A stretch of DNA of 64,000 nt, from the NCBI GenBank assembly GCA_963931925.1, contig OZ007579.1, forward strand, positions 38,849,457-38,913,456, given 5' to 3'. The position numbers and the translations under genes are program-made. This DNA is from Onchidella celtica (lineage: Eukaryota > Mollusca > Gastropoda > Systellommatophora > Onchidiidae). Under the pieces are notes generated by a model. The model was not told the DNA's origin. It did not search any database and saw only the letters and a list, made by a program, of their open reading frames with translations. The first letter of the stretch is position 1; every line of letters begins with the position of its first letter. This document shows, one piece after another, positions 55,301 to 56,785 of the stretch.

Positions 55301-55360
55301 AAATCTATTATGTAACGTCACGGCTGTTCCTCGAACTGGCTCAGGCATCTTATCTGCCAT
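4177..55360 (-). CDS. DENND3: DENND3-like gene, 22 coding exons, 3' end outside the window
   Basis: DENND3 is a cytoplasmic DENN-domain protein that activates Rab12 by nucleotide exchange and acts in endosome and autophagy traffic (known for the family). I joined 22 exons by eye. All have GT donors and AG acceptors, and their phases agree throughout. The product reads uDENN (exons 1-6), DENN core (7-9, with the WRFTYVPILSAS and MMGCHS motifs), dDENN (10-14), a helical part (14-16), the PH-like PHenn linker (17-20), and the segment that precedes the WD40 repeats in vertebrate DENND3 (21-22). Collinear similarity to remembered vertebrate DENND3 supports the name. The ATG at 55360 is in a strong context (TTCACCATGG) and precedes the uDENN start. 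The WD40 part is not in the window. Two introns hold LTR retrotransposons. Boundaries are hand-read and could be off by a few bases, most likely at exons 6, 16 and 17. Confidence 0.86.
4374..5214. other. Intron sequence, nothing recognised before the inverted repeat
   Basis: Part of the intron between exons 21 and 22. The open frames on both strands show no domain. The last 60 bases or so are the edge of the dispersed repeat. Confidence 0.4.
5215..5568. repeat. Large inverted repeat built from a dispersed repeat family
   Basis: The left arm (about 5216-5351) and the right arm (about 5433-5568) are near-perfect reverse complements of roughly 135 bases around an 80-base spacer. Each arm runs from a segment resembling AAAGGCGAAAGCCGAAAA to AACCTTTTCTTTTTGCCCA. 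The same sequence recurs diverged near 7.8 and 12.3 kb. It could fold into a very long hairpin when transcribed. Confidence 0.85.
5569..6502. other. Intron sequence
   Basis: Rest of the intron between exons 21 and 22, with a short GA run at 5829-5847. A Cys-rich piece on the plus strand (about 5910-6075) faintly resembles the end of an ADAM-type cysteine-rich domain but contains stops. Confidence 0.35.
6503..6668 (-). CDS. DENND3: DENND3-like exon 21
   Basis: It encodes CWAALIEEMRAGKMVAEATK and QAAQNVLLVDAVIG. This matches [20 protein letters not shown] and QALTNVLLMDAVVG of vertebrate DENND3 and is the most diagnostic block for the assignment. Donor GTATAC. Confidence 0.93.
6669..7739. other. 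Intron sequence, short local duplication
   Basis: Part of the intron between exons 20 and 21. A block of about 35 bases, AACAAATTTGAAAATGATTTACACC, is duplicated in tandem with slight change at about 6770-6865. Nothing else recognised. Confidence 0.4.
7740..7985 (-). repeat. Diverged copy of the dispersed repeat seen at 5.2 kb
   Basis: On the minus strand it shares the order of blocks with the 5.4-kb arm: a TGATG...CCGAAA segment, a T-rich segment with TTTGCATTTTATTGTATC, TTTCTTTTTGCCATA, and the CCCCACAGATTTTCTG end. It is clearly related but much diverged, so an old insertion. Confidence 0.65.
8090..8220 (-). CDS. DENND3: DENND3-like exon 20 (PHenn)
   Basis: It encodes LSFLKDVSNKHKEVVKLRNI and FHSFLMAVDVLTITD, the second half of the PH-like module. 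Acceptor GGCAG, donor GTGAGA. The junction codon with exon 19 gives KRLSFL. Confidence 0.85.
8630..8745. repeat. Degenerate CCTGGCCCTAACCCTGA minisatellite
   Basis: Units of 15-25 bases alternate CCTGGCCCTAACC and CTGACCTCTAACTTTTAC. The CCCTAACCC words are telomere-like by chance of the unit. There is no run of TTAGGG/CCCTAA, so I do not call it an interstitial telomere. Confidence 0.6.
8977..9056 (-). CDS. DENND3: DENND3-like exon 19 (PHenn strands)
   Basis: It encodes IVLRVSSLIKTDFGMGRIVL and TDKR, equivalent to CKLSSSVKT..G.G.I..T.KRL. It is too short for routine reading-frame searches. Acceptor TTGCAG, donor GTCAGG. Confidence 0.82.
9151..9900. repeat. Possible TTAA-flanked short DNA element
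   Basis: A TTAA at 9151 is followed by TCCCTTCACTGCCGC, and GGCAACCAAAGGG precedes a TTAA at 9897. This pattern resembles the better element at 13.3 kb. The inside holds GCCGC-rich, repeated CTGCCGC/GCGGC words around 9640-9770. The termini match only loosely, so this is tentative. Confidence 0.3.
10026..10120 (-). CDS. DENND3: DENND3-like exon 18
   Basis: It encodes VEKDTFNLLKMSYEENQSTC, matching VDPE.F...Y..W.E.E of DENND3. Acceptor TTTCAG, donor GTGAGG. Confidence 0.8.
10329..10425. repeat. Compound (GT)n / (GA)n / (GT)n microsatellite
   Basis: A TGTGTG run, an imperfect GAGA run and a second TGTGTG run, in the intron between exons 17 and 18. Confidence 0.9.
10711..10731. repeat. Poly-G tract of about 21 bases
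   Basis: Uninterrupted G run in an AT-rich intron. Similar tracts occur at 46.72 kb (G) and 34.34 kb (C). The exact length is uncertain in any assembly. Confidence 0.9.
11390..11540 (-). CDS. DENND3: DENND3-like exon 17 (start of PHenn linker)
   Basis: It encodes FVDVVSLLEMATDYDTIQRL and FMALAQPQ, equivalent to the family's LF.ALT.GQ motif. The frame stays open past the GTAAAT donor at 11389, but that donor gives the correct phase for exon 18. Confidence 0.78.
11541..12309. other. Intron sequence, nothing recognised
   Basis: AT-rich part of the intron between exons 16 and 17, up to the dispersed repeat copy at 12310. Confidence 0.4.
12310..12512 (+). repeat. Dispersed repeat copy with hammerhead-like core motif
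   Basis: It matches the right arm of the 5.4-kb inverted repeat along its length. At 12321-12341 it has CTGAAGA, a GGC-TTTT-GCC hairpin and GAAA, then the T-rich block, ACAACTTTTTCTTTTTGCCA and the CCACAGTTTTTCTGTGG hairpin. It ends a few bases from the donor of exon 16. Confidence 0.7.
12519..12693 (-). CDS. DENND3: DENND3-like exon 16
   Basis: It encodes LVRKLLRLIPEAEREEILR and a charged tail. The phase with exon 17 requires a weak GTTTGA donor at 12518. The alternative GTGAGC donor 11 bases upstream in the coding sense gives an immediate stop. The exon abuts a dispersed repeat copy. Confidence 0.72.
13265..13571. mobile_element. Short non-autonomous element with TTAA target sites (piggyBac-like MITE)
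   Basis: TTAA at 13261-13264 and 13572-13575 flank a 307-base insert that begins CCCTTTGGAGACAGG and ends CTCTCAGGG. CCCT...AGGG termini beside TTAA are the hallmark of piggyBac-type elements. Inside are three palindromes of the GGGCTGATNATCAGCCC type (about 13451, 13496 and 13540). No coding capacity. Confidence 0.6.
13694..13830 (-). CDS. DENND3: DENND3-like exon 15
   Basis: It encodes YRSSYIYMRGLFLAAQGDIK and AALDDLLSLPA, a tetratricopeptide-like helical pair typical of the middle of DENND3. Acceptor TTTCAG, donor GTGAGT. Confidence 0.82.
14285..14735. repeat. GGTCA-rich degenerate tandem repeat
   Basis: GGTCA or GTCAGT words occur more than twenty times in 450 bases. A larger period is visible: the block from about 14430 (GTCAATGGTCAAAACATCAG) recurs near 14617 with changes. 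The open frames here are products of the repeat. Confidence 0.7.
14845..14995 (-). CDS. DENND3: DENND3-like exon 14
   Basis: It encodes a basic segment (MRPVRKQVSV), then RTFEIFRLPALN and a helix (YVKNTIALLNKTIE). Acceptor TTTACAG, donor GTGAGC. Confidence 0.78.
15200..16371. mobile_element. Non-autonomous DNA transposon with 28-bp terminal inverted repeats
   Basis: GAGGGTGCCGTGATGAAACC and a few further bases at 15201 recur in reverse complement at 16370. Including one extra C/G, the flanks are ATAA on both sides (15196-15199 and 16372-16375), a likely target duplication. Internal copies of the GAAACCTCGCAAG word (about 15345 and 15378) lie near the left end. Inside, TTAATCC(A/G)TCCCTTTGATG at 15755 and 15952 marks an internal duplication. 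No transposase frame. The superfamily is not determined. Confidence 0.72.
16390..16660. repeat. Small inverted-repeat segment
   Basis: GACCCAGATGGGAAACGACC near 16400 and, reversed, GGTCATTCTTTCATCTGGGT near 16625 form imperfect inverted ends around an A-rich interior. It could be a small MITE or a chance foldback. Confidence 0.35.
17261..17403 (-). CDS. DENND3: DENND3-like exon 13 (end of dDENN)
   Basis: It starts VLSTDMFKQFLEDRLN, equivalent to LETHMFHSFLKARL in the family, then a charged, aromatic stretch ending GNPETLGLSHR. Acceptor TACAG, donor GTGAGC. Confidence 0.88.
17881..17977 (-). CDS. DENND3: DENND3-like exon 12 (dDENN)
   Basis: It encodes GTLAFLTPELRRFNKEHFME and SIQESDKPFYEK, matching the family's FDKKAFLKSR...FY.. 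segment. The junction codon with exon 11 (AG+A) is in phase across the 17-kb intron. Donor GTAATT. Confidence 0.87.
17978..18502. other. Intron flank left of element A
   Basis: Host intron sequence up to the CAGGT target site (18498-18502). No feature recognised. Confidence 0.5.
18503..19792 (+). repeat. Element A 5' LTR
   Basis: It runs from TGTCAGGG to CGTAACA, 1,290 bases. A TTTATAAGC box near 19348 and AATAAA near 19606 could be promoter and polyadenylation signals. The host-like open frames in it repeat exactly in the 3' LTR and are not genes. Confidence 0.95.
19793..21271 (+). other. Element A leader, with purine-rich repeats
   Basis: The LTR is followed by CTGGAGAGGGACCC; a primer site should start at the TGG, but I cannot match it to a known animal tRNA end. 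From about 20620 to 21135 the leader holds degenerate units with TTGAGAGAGA and GATAACA.AGGACACTG. Two nearly identical 50-base units lie at about 21015-21120 (AAAGTGTTTGCAGTTTAAGT in both). Confidence 0.7.
21272..22564 (+). CDS. gag: Element A Gag
   Basis: The 430-residue Gag forms the particle that packages the element RNA. Residues about 20-90 are almost pure Arg/Glu/Lys and predict a long coiled coil, encoded by a GAAAGA-type simple sequence. Residues about 105-285 are the capsid part (YLHRFELHAKCVGW, LLTGKALEVFHSL, FHQRFRSCKPEP). Its second half, LVLKDQIYTACHSDLVAHLK, with EEITSCAERYASAHP, has the pattern from which the vertebrate SCAN domain is thought to derive. A Arg/Pro/Tyr-rich stretch follows, then one zinc knuckle CYKCNRVGHIQRFC (22442-22483). 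The frame ends at TGA 22562-22564, directly followed by CAATCA and in frame with pol. Confidence 0.93.
   Translation: MAEFLKYLESAKVLGIPEEERAAWCERHVQQDREREDRKEAREREREKEEREREKEVEREKEREREREKEREREKERQHELAIKKLEQQSLVTPTTATNSYATKPKLPPFNEKLDRIDAYLHRFELHAKCVGWQQAMYSSCLSNLLTGKALEVFHSLKVEDANDYDKLKTALLKRFQHTEDGFHQRFRSCKPEPSENFSTYVNRLKHYLDRWIELANVTTGNYSQLYDLVLKDQIYTACHSDLVAHLKERAPTSSEEITSCAERYASAHPNRPLAKPSTTTPCYANVGKGAPTGHDRSRATRRQAPNSRFQSEPPFCRQRDFPNRGNASPRRGYQTYSFYEPRPDYRGNYPGQQYNRPQGPPRRVHFDDSYNYSRPQSLPYRGNDPNRTICYKCNRVGHIQRFCNAKLESANACSVKPTLYETDGHSESS
22562..22570 (+). promoter_or_regulatory. Candidate stop-codon readthrough site between gag and pol
   Basis: TGA is followed at once by CAA TCA, which fits the CAR-YYA context known to promote readthrough of leaky stops in plant RNA viruses. 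Pol is in the same frame with no other stop between TGA and its first ATG at 22586. Reinitiation at that ATG is the alternative. Confidence 0.5.
22586..25765 (+). CDS. pol: Element A Pol (protease, integrase, reverse transcriptase, RNase H)
   Basis: The polyprotein has 1,059 residues from the first ATG; the true product may start by readthrough from gag. The aspartic protease comes first (VLRDSGCTTIG near residue 25). Integrase follows: the zinc part HDTSLAGHQGK...CDVCQR (about 210-250), the catalytic core with AVDIVGPL, LSDRGPQFTS and GCCERWNATMKS (about 275-400), and a GPF-type module LLTWKGPFKVLKRLSRVNYL (about 510). Then reverse transcriptase with FCIDYRKLN, IDLSKGYWQIPL and YFDDICIY (about 640-800), and RNase H with RTDASDKGLGAVLL, CLAIIFAVNAFSRYL and ETDHRPL (about 930-1055). 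Motifs look intact and no frame break is seen. Confidence 0.95.
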   Translation: MSALHELGELTFYQGRVNAIRASVLRDSGCTTIGVRQSLVRPTQFLDKEVTCITFGGSVERFRLAEVYIDTPFLTGIVTACVLPNPVADVIIGNVPQVNKFPIGNLEIWTEDESVACATTRLQSSRRADSPLSNPTIEVNITSSAFHDEQHSDPTLKHLFAKVDPTAPDTSKFLIKDDLLYRNFRNKREAVMQLVVPRSFRRDIIRLAHDTSLAGHQGKARTKSRILSQFFWPSIYADVNRFVSTCDVCQRRTPKGRASRAPLQEMPMVSRPFERVAVDIVGPLHKSDRGHRFILSVIDYATRWPEAIPLKDISADHVAEALITIFSRLGFPVEILSDRGPQFTSELFKKVLELVGIKQRLTSPYHPQSNGCCERWNATMKSMLARVSADKPSDWDRQLPAILFAYRELPNASTGFSPFELLYGRKPRGPMAILHDLFAGSDTDDNDTRSAYQYVVDLRHRILNACQLAQKSSAAHATLYKQYRDQGSRLRTLTVGDQTLVLLPETKNKLLLTWKGPFKVLKRLSRVNYLIKIRGQDKVFHINMLKQYLSDDDNRQNNRRNVIAQANAALVSVDDDDPIKIENSIPALRSSENTSDVNINPDLSESQRQDLRDLLNEFTTVFTDLPGNTSLVQHVIRLKTDIPVFVKPYPRPLHAQETIITEVRNMFHLGVIERSTSPYNSPIVLVKKKDDTVRFCIDYRKLNEVTIYDAEPIPNQENLFAQLARATIFSKIDLSKGYWQIPLDENSKQYTAFQTPLGLMQWRYMPFGLVTAPATFARMMTILLQGMNSVLSYFDDICIYETDWSGHLAALRQVFIALRRAGLTAKPSKVFLGYNKINFLGHTIAHGVQTPDDKKITTILKLQPPRTKKEVRSLLGFLNYYRKFIPNFSSLTAPLSDLTRKNFPNKVKWTTECADTLRTVQQLFSTSPILILPDINHIFIVRTDASDKGLGAVLLQERDDTLRPCLYASRKLLDRECRYAIIERECLAIIFAVNAFSRYLLMSEFIIETDHRPLLFLKTNRAKNARLTRWSLALQEYRFVIRAIPGGDNSQADILSRLI
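25766..26444 (+). other. Element A 3' untranslated part and polypurine tract
   Basis: No coding frame. GGGGTGGGGGA at 26432-26442, two bases before the 3' LTR, is the polypurine tract that primes plus-strand DNA synthesis. Element C has almost the same tract. Confidence 0.8.
26445..27734 (+). repeat. Element A 3' LTR
   Basis: 1,290 bases, read as identical to the 5' LTR, followed by the target duplication CAGGT. Confidence 0.95.
27735..28059. other. Intron sequence between elements A and D
   Basis: 325 bases of AT-rich host DNA with no feature, ending in the AATG target site of element D. Confidence 0.6.
28060..28279 (+). repeat. Element D 5' LTR
   Basis: 220 bases with imperfect inverted ends TGTTGATATA / TATATCAACA and an AATAAA signal at about 28207. 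Confidence 0.95.
28280..28297 (+). promoter_or_regulatory. Element D primer binding site (tRNA-Leu)
   Basis: TGGTGGCAGCGGTGGGAT directly follows the LTR. It is the reverse complement of the 3' end plus CCA of an animal tRNA-Leu (AAG/TAG type, from memory). Confidence 0.85.
28480..29679 (+). CDS. gag: Element D Gag and protease
   Basis: I start at the ATG at 28480; the frame is open to a TTG at 28465. The first 200 residues are a helical capsid-like part (FRKWKRQVEVYLDAS, QTAILLHCAGPQVLELYDQF, TFITELRTQASKC). Two zinc knuckles follow: CHFCGRSHEQVKEKC and CTNCHGRNHFASKC (about 29128-29232). The aspartic protease has FQVDTGADVNILC (near 29380) and a later LLSLKTSRELGLI. The frame ends at 29677-29679, just after the protease. 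The overlapping pol frame is shifted by +1, and the linker expected between protease and reverse transcriptase looks shortened here. Confidence 0.88.
   Translation: MSDSQFRLPPELNITSGNISDNFRKWKRQVEVYLDASGGSAKPKKTQTAILLHCAGPQVLELYDQFKFDNDTDKQDPEKVLQQLHNYCNPLCNEVLETFRFWNIPVSEPFDTFITELRTQASKCHFVEKDRMIRDKIVFSAEKKLQEKPLREQELTLAKAITIGQSYEQTNKHLQEMNTTRVDKVRADKPERNATGRNEYGGNRDKPRQQRRFINDCHFCGRSHEQVKEKCPAWGKSCTNCHGRNHFASKCKKKEIKFTSRDEAEEVSASGDEWLNAISTKKEKMTAVLKINGNDVRFQVDTGADVNILCKKYVKCEQTKKTSQTLTMWNKTKVKPAGEATIEVENPKTKEKGNVPFTVVENDFACLLSLKTSRELGLITINEDKIYSQARVRNNWGSG
29624..30757 (+). CDS. pol: Element D Pol, first part (reverse transcriptase and start of RNase H)
   Basis: It encodes reverse transcriptase with TPWVSQMVVVKKPNGNIRIC, FSKLDIKEAYWHIKL, LLFGLNVSSEIFQRRL and VADDIVVA, in which the usual Tyr of the YxDD box is Ala. 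The thumb/connection GVRQFCGMVQYLARF follows, then the first RNase H strand VQVDSSKEALGAVLLQDG. The frame fails after a run of eight A at about 30714-30721, and RNase H continues one frame over at about 30722. A ratcheted homopolymer or an assembly error is likely. Confidence 0.88.
   Translation: MKTRFIAKLELETIGDLGEAHLTVDPITKPTILPCRKVPHAIKDQVKGEINDLLQRGILQKVEEPTPWVSQMVVVKKPNGNIRICIDPQPLNKALQREHFKLPTLDDILPEFQNAKVFSKLDIKEAYWHIKLDEESRKLTTMITPFGRVRWTRLLFGLNVSSEIFQRRLSEALQDLPGCVNVADDIVVAGRGDTKEQAESDHEKNLDMLKNRCQAQSIKLNDEKSKIKQSEIVFMGHTISEKGIAPTTEKVQAIRELQPPSDVQGVRQFCGMVQYLARFLNNLAEILAPITELTKKNVEFRWTKDCDRAFQEIKKKITTAPVLAYYSPTKSLDVQVDSSKEALGAVLLQDGQPIEFASRKLTETKKSGPKLRKRCWQ
30722..32370 (+). CDS. 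pol: Element D Pol, second part (RNase H end and integrase)
   Basis: The first ATG is at 30745; coding similarity starts right after the A run. It continues RNase H (EKEMLAVTFGLERFDQYTYG, NDHKPLEQI, QGTNLKIADFLSR). Integrase follows: a zinc part with MRRARETVFWPGM...YCETCQSL (about residues 195-230) and a catalytic core with ACDIMEIDGRHYLITVDYFS, VSDCGPQLVS and SNGRAESAVKNIKHMM (about 240-350), then a basic C-terminal part. There is no chromodomain that I can see and no env after it. Confidence 0.9.
32371..32900 (+). other. Element D 3' untranslated part and polypurine tract
   Basis: AT-rich, with AAACAAACAAACAAACAAAA near 32606. AAGGGGGGA at 32892-32900 directly abuts the 3' LTR as polypurine tract. 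Confidence 0.8.
32901..33120 (+). repeat. Element D 3' LTR
   Basis: 220 bases, read as identical to the 5' LTR, followed by AATG. Confidence 0.95.
33132..34760. mobile_element. Non-autonomous element with hairpin-forming 37-bp subterminal repeats
   Basis: Left TAATATTTAGGAATTGCATA (33132) and right, reversed, AAATATTAGGAAAGTGCATA (about 34760) are imperfect terminal inverted repeats. Next to the left end, four 37-base units start GCATAGGTAGGGAAGATATC (33149-33296) and diverged units reach about 33440. Two inverted units sit at the right end (34688-34745). Each unit is nearly its own reverse complement around GATATC. The interior has a GC-richer block (34380-34610) and a possible piece of the dispersed repeat near 33590. 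No transposase frame seen. Confidence 0.6.
34335..34347. repeat. Poly-C tract
   Basis: A run of about 12-13 C followed by ACCCC, within the hairpin-repeat element. Confidence 0.85.
34761..35118. other. Intron sequence before exon 11
   Basis: Host intron, nothing recognised. Confidence 0.5.
35119..35229 (-). CDS. DENND3: DENND3-like exon 11 (dDENN)
   Basis: It encodes PFYYDIEEERAFRMKKCLQF and NTEISFAFLEMMVNLFR, a dDENN-type helical segment. Donor GTAAGT. The following 17.1-kb intron is about 83% LTR elements A and D. Confidence 0.88.
35230..35566. other. Intron between exons 10 and 11
   Basis: Short AT-rich intron without recognisable features. Confidence 0.6.
35567..35805 (-). CDS. DENND3: DENND3-like exon 10 (DENN/dDENN junction)
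   Basis: It begins VEGLVVVNIDEGTVSIN, the DENN strand that follows the MGCHS block, then a Ser/Thr-rich linker and LFKKICKRAKFQMELLDVQR. Acceptor TCACAG, donor GTAAAC. Confidence 0.9.
35806..36513. other. Intron sequence
   Basis: Part of the intron between exons 9 and 10. No feature seen before the small hAT-like element. Confidence 0.5.
36514..36787. mobile_element. Short hAT-like MITE
   Basis: A 274-base insert with ends CAAGGCCAGATAAAGACC and, reversed, CAGGGTTGGATTAACC, the CA.GG..GGATTAA pattern of hAT-type ends. The flanking 8-mers ATCATTTC (36506-36513) and ACCATTTC (36788-36795) agree at 7 of 8 bases, as expected of an aged 8-bp target duplication. GGCCCTAAGCAC occurs near both ends in opposite senses. 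Confidence 0.72.
36961..37101 (-). CDS. DENND3: DENND3-like exon 9 (DENN core)
   Basis: It encodes LPFSWRFTYVPILSASSMEL, then LLEAPGTFMMGCHS, the best conserved DENN block (W...YVPILP....(F/L)L.AP.P(Y/F).(M/I)G.H). The acceptor after TATCTTCAG keeps phase 0. An internal CTTCAG would break the frame. Confidence 0.93.
37781..38057. mobile_element. Possible TTAA-flanked MITE
   Basis: TTAA at 37777-37780 and 38058-38061 flank an insert that begins CTCTTCACCAATGAG and ends GGGAAAGAG. The inverted match is only a few bases, so support is modest. Confidence 0.4.
38191..38388 (-). CDS. DENND3: DENND3-like exon 8 (DENN core)
   Basis: Sixty-six codons carry the DENN signature: PVIDLPLHLAFLCFTVDDLL, then ILTAILCEERLVFVSFNYAL and LTTVME. 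Acceptor TGCACAG, donor GTCAGG, phase 0 at both ends. Confidence 0.92.
38778..39392 (+). repeat. Element B 5' LTR
   Basis: 615 bases from TGTAGCATC to GCTGTTACA, with a TATATATA box near 39131 and ATTAAA near 39251. Confidence 0.95.
39396..39413 (+). promoter_or_regulatory. Element B primer binding site (tRNA-Pro)
   Basis: TGGGGGCTCGTCCGGGAT, three bases after the LTR, is complementary to the 3' end of animal tRNA-Pro, a primer also used by some vertebrate retroviruses. Confidence 0.92.
39502..40134 (+). CDS. gag: Element B Gag, N-terminal part, cut by solo LTR
   Basis: Residues about 25-75 are a Glu/Arg/Gln coiled coil with a 30-base tandem duplication in the DNA (GAGGCTGAACGACAGGCTCG repeated at about 39632 and 39662). 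The capsid part follows: DSWLLRFERFAETAEW, LLTGRALECFCRL, YDKVKEALQKRYNLSEDGYR. At 40135 the reading frame runs into the inserted LTR and ends in it at 40224. The LTR insertion is flanked so that the two gag parts are in the same phase. Confidence 0.9.
40135..40751 (+). repeat. Solo LTR of the element B family nested in gag
   Basis: 617 bases with TGTAGCATC and GCTGTTACA ends, flanked by a perfect CCTAT duplication (40130-40134 and 40752-40756). It has roughly a dozen differences from the outer LTRs, including two one-base insertions, so it came from another copy rather than from this element. Confidence 0.95.
40752..43993 (+). CDS. gag-pol: Element B Gag C-terminal part and Pol up to a stop in the RT region
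   Basis: It starts with the SCAN-like half of capsid (LFVREQFMDACPPDLATHVR), then two zinc knuckles CHRCQRPGHKATEC and CYLCGKPGHVRRMC. The protease has VLRDTGCEGVVV. Integrase has HDSIVGGHLGVKK...CDICQR, AVDLVGPID, LSDQGTQFMS and NGLVERFNGTLKK, then VQWKGPYKVV. An acidic linker precedes reverse transcriptase (VCIDYRRLNKI, IDLSKGYWQVKV, YVDDLLIH). The frame ends at TAA 43991-43993, after the RT thumb start (VDFVGHLVGEGM). GC-rich codons dominate, unlike the part after the stop. Confidence 0.92.
43994..44617 (+). CDS. pol: Element B Pol remainder (RT connection and RNase H)
   Basis: The same frame continues after the stop: TTKKEVKAFLGLVGYYHEFI, then RNase H with ATDASDRGLGASLMQEHEGK, ERECLAIVWAVKKFTLYLYG, TDHRSLEFL and the end VCADFLSRVF. 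Codons here are AT-rich, in contrast with the upstream part of the element. Confidence 0.9.
   Translation, partial: EENVCKVRDAPRPTTKKEVKAFLGLVGYYHEFIPNFSAIASPLSDLLRKGQPNIVQWDETQEKAYTSLKNVIISKPVLCLPDFSKEFVLATDASDRGLGASLMQEHEGKLYPVAYASRKLLPRETKYSVSERECLAIVWAVKKFTLYLYGKEFVLQTDHRSLEFLNSAKFDSPKLLRWSLFLQSYRFRIHYVKGRENVCADFLSRVF
44618..45387 (+). other. Element B 3' untranslated part
   Basis: AT-rich and without env. A weak polypurine tract TTGGGGAG lies just before the 3' LTR. Confidence 0.7.
45388..46002 (+). repeat. Element B 3' LTR
   Basis: 615 bases; it differs from the 5' LTR by GTGAACATG versus GTGAGCATG near its start. Followed by TACAC. Confidence 0.95.
46003..47419. other. Intron flank with microsatellites and a SINE-like scrap
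   Basis: It contains (ATA)n at 46437-46455 followed by TATATAGCGCC...GCTCTAGGTGCTTTACA (46468-46511), a motif seen in many dispersed animal repeats. A CTCT run follows at 46537-46580 and a poly-G tract of about 22 bases at 46721-46742. Confidence 0.6.
47420..47528 (-). CDS. DENND3: DENND3-like exon 7 (entry to DENN core)
   Basis: It encodes a helix (MISHVERDLEEMYLFLKDF) and the Pro-rich MAPVPPAGNVIV, as in the linker before the DENN core. Acceptor CCCACAG, donor GTGAGA. The next intron holds element B. Confidence 0.8.
47529..50057. other. Intron between exons 6 and 7
   Basis: AT-rich, with a (GA)n run at 49014-49031. The reading frames around 49450-49920 have no recognisable domain. No element boundaries found. 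Confidence 0.45.
50058..50210 (-). CDS. DENND3: DENND3-like exon 6 (end of uDENN)
   Basis: It encodes YELPVDSICCYIPQCCVLVS and KYPYFYAMKECLS, equivalent to the family's AVCVISRFPYYNSLKDCL segment. To keep frame with exon 5 the acceptor must be the AG just before 50210. A better-looking CAG sits 5 bases upstream, so tandem acceptors are possible. Donor GTGAGC. Confidence 0.82.
50211..51199. other. Intron between exons 5 and 6
   Basis: No repeat or RNA gene recognised. Confidence 0.5.
51200..51282 (-). CDS. DENND3: DENND3-like exon 5 (short basic insert)
   Basis: This 83-base exon codes a Lys/Arg-rich stretch (VDKVGKVKLTTQRASRIFTR). Only this frame is open, and its phase joins exons 4 and 6. 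It has no obvious vertebrate counterpart and may be a lineage-specific or alternative exon. Donor GTAACT. Confidence 0.6.
51283..52369. other. Intron between exons 4 and 5
   Basis: It has a T run near 51540. A minus-strand open frame (51821-52048, acidic and Ser-rich) could be part of an unrelated degenerate element, but nothing identifies it. Confidence 0.4.
52370..52494 (-). CDS. DENND3: DENND3-like exon 4 (uDENN core)
   Basis: It encodes NIIHFLVLTDVSANKTYAAC, the classic uDENN motif (HFLVLTD..G.RTYG), followed by LTFYKPYK. Acceptor CTGCAG, donor GTAGGA, ending in phase 0. Confidence 0.88.
53022..53209 (-). CDS. DENND3: DENND3-like exon 3 (low-complexity linker into uDENN)
   Basis: A polar linker ends in DAIEAVTTFCFP, which matches the FCFP motif of uDENN. 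It completes an Arg codon with exon 2 and leaves one base for exon 4. Acceptor TGCAG, donor GTAACT. Confidence 0.78.
53210..54070. other. Intron between exons 2 and 3
   Basis: No feature recognised. Confidence 0.5.
54071..54249 (-). CDS. DENND3: DENND3-like exon 2
   Basis: It encodes an acidic start (SDDDGDSALNRLFFDEYEP) and a conserved-looking stretch, VLAAISASKALVFLPYL, then a Ser/Pro-rich tail. Acceptor GACAG, donor GTCAGT, phase 0 to 2. Confidence 0.75.
54250..55231. other. Intron between exons 1 and 2
   Basis: No feature recognised. A 90-codon plus-strand frame (54814-55086) shows no domain. Confidence 0.5.
55232..55360 (-). CDS. DENND3: DENND3-like exon 1 (coding start, uDENN)
   Basis: The exon starts with MADKMPEPVRG and enters the uDENN region with FVELMLIVGLDENTGLVPL. 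It ends at a GTGAGT donor in phase 0. The frame stays open upstream to a GTG at 55417, but the first good ATG is 55360. A 5' UTR acceptor near 55488 is possible. Confidence 0.8.
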
Positions 55361-56785
55361 GGTGAAATTACGACAATTGCTCTTGTTCTTTACAGCAGGA
55401 TCATGATGGAAAGCCACAGGAGCACACCCACATTGTTGTGAAAATTAACTGTGGCCACTGGCTAACTTCACAGGAGACGTCACATCATCCTAATGGACAA
55501 AATATTAATTATTCAAACATCTTTAAAAAACCCAAAACTCAAAACTGTTGAATTCAATGAAGCATTGATCATTAATAAAAACGTTTCCCATTGATCCATA
55601 TATTTCTTTTTATTGTGTTAATATAATGCACTTCCATCAACAGAACATTAACTTTATTCAGCTTCAATCCCGAGGCCAGTTGCTGGCTGCACTGTAGACC
55701 ACCACCAGTAAAACCACTACCGTATGTGATGTTCTGTTTTAAGCAGTAGACTATACATCGGAGCCGTGTTCAGTGTTGATTATTAGCAAACAAGCTATAC
55801 AGGAAATAGATCTATCTCTCACTGAATACTAAATTATAGAAGCTAACCATCATGTTGTTGATATTATTTTTTTTTTAGAATGAAACGATACTATTACTAA
55901 CCTACTTAAATTCTAGATTCTCATCTCATCGGTCCTCTCGGCAACACATGACATGCAGAAGTTGAGGTGTAACTTTTGTAACCACTGCTGATCTGTTGAT
56001 CGATCCCAAAGGAAATAGATCTATCACGTTTAATATTTCAGTACTTACTGGAATGCTTAATAACTTTTTAATGATTCCGAATGTAAACAGAAAACTGTTA
56101 TAAAACCACAGGATCGATGAGAACGTTTGGAAAACTTCGCCAAAATCCGACCGAAAAGCTCCGTGTGTGTACTAGATCTACTACTGTGTACAGCTTCCCC
56201 AGAAAACCGAAACAAATTAGCAGACAGGTCACAAGATACTAAGTTTACTGAGAGTGACCTCCCTTCGAGTACAACCAGAGAGTATCTAGATATATCTATA
56301 CTCTCTGTGGCAACCAAGCTTCTTGCCGCAGACGCAGAACATTTTTTCGAATGAACTGAAAGAGTCGGGCGAGTTAACAGAATTGTCCATTTTCATTTCA
56401 TAAATTGTAATGAAATTTAAACATGAATTAGTACATGTTCTTCATCTCCCCATCCGCCCCCACCCCATACACACACACACACAAAGCTTTTAATCAAACA
56501 TAATACAGGGCGGGCAAAAATAGCGATTTGATCTGGATTGGCTTAATAAATAAAATTATGAAGTCTCATAATTATGATGTCCTACAAAGTTACCAGAATA
56601 TCAAATTCGGTGTCTAATCGGCAGCTCCTAGCCTCTCTATGGGCCTAAGTAAAGGCTACAGCTACCTTCTCGTGGTGTTCAAGTTATAGGTCACCTGAGA
56701 TAAATAAAATTAGTGATATTGGCCTTCCGGTGGTGTAAAACTAGCAGCACTTATGATGATATCACATTTGTCACTGTGTTGTGTG
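55361..56785. other. Upstream region of the DENND3-like gene
   Basis: It should hold the 5' UTR and possibly the promoter. A TTTTGTCCATTAG acceptor near 55488 and a GTTAGT donor near 55901 (minus sense) would fit an upstream UTR exon, but this is weak. A (CA)n run lies at 56462-56481. Confidence 0.35.
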